This document shows, piece after piece, positions 6,799 to 7,598 of a stretch of DNA of 7,598 bases (the first letter of the stretch is position 1; the number at the start of each line of letters is the position of its first letter). A program made the position numbers and the translations under genes. The notes under the pieces are model-generated. The model worked only from the letters and a program-made list of their open reading frames with translations, made no database searches and was not told the DNA's origin. The stretch is from positions 1-7,598 of the forward strand of contig CACXFZ010000121.1 in the NCBI GenBank assembly GCA_902767025.1, in the 5' to 3' direction. The stretch is from an uncultured Coriobacteriaceae bacterium (GTDB taxonomy: Bacteria; Actinomycetota; Coriobacteriia; Coriobacteriales; Eggerthellaceae).

Positions 6799-6971
6799 GT
6801 CGCGCCACGGTCGCCTGGCGCTCGTCAGATTCGTCGCAAGAATGTCGCGTGGGCGTCGCGCGTGCGGTCGCAGGATCGTCGCGTGGGCGTCGCGCATGCG
6901 GTCGCCGGATCGTCGCGTGGGCGTCGCGTTCGGGTCGCGGGAATGTCGCGCAGCCGTCGCGTGATCGTCGC
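6799..6971. repeat. Phased array of fifteen GTCGC motifs, 11-12 bp apart
   Basis: GTCGC begins at 6799, 6810, 6833, 6844, 6855, 6867, 6878, 6889, 6901, 6912, 6923, 6934, 6945, 6956 and 6967. Spacing is 11 bp in eleven steps, 12 bp in two, and 23 bp once, where one degenerate copy seems lost. The six bases between motifs vary, though GTGGGC and (A/C/G)GGA(T/A)(C/T) recur. On the transcribed (minus) sense the motif is GCGAC. The period is close to one DNA helical turn, so all copies lie on nearly one face. The array ends about 45 bp upstream of the cpaB start. Function unknown. Confidence 0.9.
6844..6944. repeat. Higher-order 34-bp tandem repeat, three copies
   Basis: Inside the array, three motifs make a larger unit. 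Copies at 6844-6877 and 6878-6911 are identical at 32 of 34 positions. A third at 6912-6944 is 33 bp, matches exactly over its first 17 bases and then diverges. This shows recent tandem duplication within the older 11-bp array. Confidence 0.88.
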
Positions 6972-6985
6972 GCGGAAGCCACGCC

Positions 6986-7014
6986 ATTATCGCCTGCCAC
7001 GTCCCCGCCGTCGC
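6986..7014 (-). promoter_or_regulatory. Weak promoter candidate for the tad operon
   Basis: GATAAT at 6991-6986 on the minus strand matches five of six bases of the sigma-70 -10 consensus and is the only AT-rich hexamer in the area. At 17-bp spacing the -35 position (7014-7009) reads GCGACG, a poor match to TTGACA, so activation or another sigma factor would be needed. If real, the GTCGC array would lie in the 5' leader RNA. Confidence 0.3.
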
Positions 7015-7057
7015 CTCCACTCGCCACCCAAGCTCATCCGAAAGGTCTCCGGGTACG

Positions 7058-7086
7058 AAAAAACGCCCCGGCATTTTGCCGGGGCG
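7058..7086 (-). terminator. Intrinsic terminator of tsf
   Basis: On the minus strand CGCCCCGGCA and its complement form a perfect 10-bp GC-rich stem with a 3-nt loop, followed by six T residues. It starts 35 nt after the tsf stop. The opposite strand has no T-run, so it works one way. It separates the translation operon from the pilus operon. Confidence 0.95.
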
Positions 7087-7121
7087 CTGCTGTTCGCTGT
7101 TTGCGTTCGGGGAGCTGTCTG

Positions 7122-7598
7122 CTACTCGCCCAGCGCGAAGCGCGTGAAGTCCTTGACCTGGATCGAGCCACCCAGTTCCTTGGCGACCTTCTCGGTGTAG
7201 CCCTTGATGGTGGTCTCGGGGTCCTTGACGAACTCCTGCTCGGTCAGGCAGTTCTCCTTGTAGAACTTCTCCAGACGGCCCTGGGCCATCTTCTCCTGGA
7301 TCTCGGCGGGCTTGCCGGACTCGGCTGCCTGCGCCTTGTAGATCTCGACTTCGTGCGACACCACGTCGGCCGGCACGTTGTCGCGGTTGGCGGCCACGGG
7401 AGCCATTGCGGCGACCTGCATGGCCACGTCGCGGCCATAGGCGACGAATGCGTCCGCGGTCGGGTCGATGCCCTCGACGGCGAAGTCGACCAGCACGCCG
7501 ATCTTGCCACCCATGTGGATGTAGGCGCACACGGCGTCGCCTTCCACCAGGGTCACGCGCGACAGCTGCGTGTTCTCGCCCATCACGTGGATGCAGTC
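7122..7598 (-). CDS. tsf: Elongation factor Ts, C-terminal part (incomplete at right edge)
   Basis: The last 158 codons of a gene that continues beyond the right edge. EF-Ts exchanges GDP for GTP on elongation factor Tu in the cytoplasm. The segment AYIHMGGKIGVLVDF is the conserved dimerisation-domain strand (YxHxGGRIGVLV in many species). It is followed by AMQVAAMAP and the region EVEIYKAQAAESGKPAEIQE, then KMAQGRLEKFYKENCLTEQEFV, all in the standard EF-Ts order. The protein ends shortly after FTRFALGE, the normal end of the family. In-frame GTG (7586) and ATG (7583) codons inside are internal, as homologous sequence (DCIHV) continues upstream. rpsB is normally located just before tsf and would lie outside this window. 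Confidence 0.97.
   Translation of the reverse strand, partial: DCIHVMGENTQLSRVTLVEGDAVCAYIHMGGKIGVLVDFAVEGIDPTADAFVAYGRDVAMQVAAMAPVAANRDNVPADVVSHEVEIYKAQAAESGKPAEIQEKMAQGRLEKFYKENCLTEQEFVKDPETTIKGYTEKVAKELGGSIQVKDFTRFALGE

Larger units (their letters stand above)
6753..7121. other. Intergenic regulatory region between tsf and the tad operon
   Basis: This is 369 bp with no convincing gene on either strand. It holds the tsf terminator on the right, a weak -10 candidate (GATAAT), the phased GTCGC array, and the cpaB ribosome site. Frames stay open through it, but only because the repeat lacks stop codons. Confidence 0.8.

Noticed and set aside
6799..6971. The array as a CRISPR locus.
   Set aside because: The units are directly adjacent at 11 and 34 bp with no unique spacers of uniform length, and no cas gene is nearby.
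6749..7027. A 92-codon minus-strand frame across the repeat array, ending in a GTGA overlap with the cpaB start.
   Set aside because: It starts with a GTG without a ribosome site, upstream of the only promoter candidate, and stays open because the repeat has no stop codons. The 12-bp steps also break any regular peptide repeat. A leader peptide is not fully excluded.

Overview
The window is GC-rich and almost fully coding on the minus strand. It reads as the chromosome of a high-GC actinobacterium. The protein sequences and gene order fit the class Coriobacteriia (Eggerthella-like relatives) best, but that placement is inference from general resemblance and no search was run.

At the right edge is the C-terminal part of tsf (elongation factor Ts), closed by a strong intrinsic terminator at 7058-7086. 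A non-coding gap of 369 bp (6753-7121) follows. It holds a weak promoter candidate and a striking array of fifteen GTCGC pentamers spaced 11-12 bp apart over about 170 bp.

The rest, 6752 down to the left edge, is one tightly packed Tad (tight adherence) / Flp type IVc pilus operon. In transcription order it encodes: a CpaB/RcpC-like SAF-domain protein (6752-6051); a TadZ/CpaE MinD-like ATPase (6058-4766); the TadA/CpaF secretion ATPase (4775-3456); the membrane platform proteins TadB (3483-2515) and TadC (2508-1582); the Flp major pilin (1525-1313); two TadE-like pseudopilins (1307-1068 and 1084-599); and a TadG-like protein (602 to the left edge, incomplete). Genes overlap by 4-28 nt or are separated by about 5 nt. 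The exception is a 56-nt gap before flp, which carries a small hairpin and the strongest Shine-Dalgarno sequence of the operon.

Together these genes would build a thin adhesive pilus. TadZ marks the site of assembly, TadA supplies the energy, TadB and TadC form the inner-membrane platform, Flp is the fibre, and the TadE-like and TadG-like proteins are minor or accessory subunits. The leader peptidase (TadV/CpaA) that should cut Flp and the pseudopilins is not in this window. There is no secretin, as expected for a single-membrane cell. The best candidate for something undescribed is the helically phased GTCGC array just upstream of the operon.
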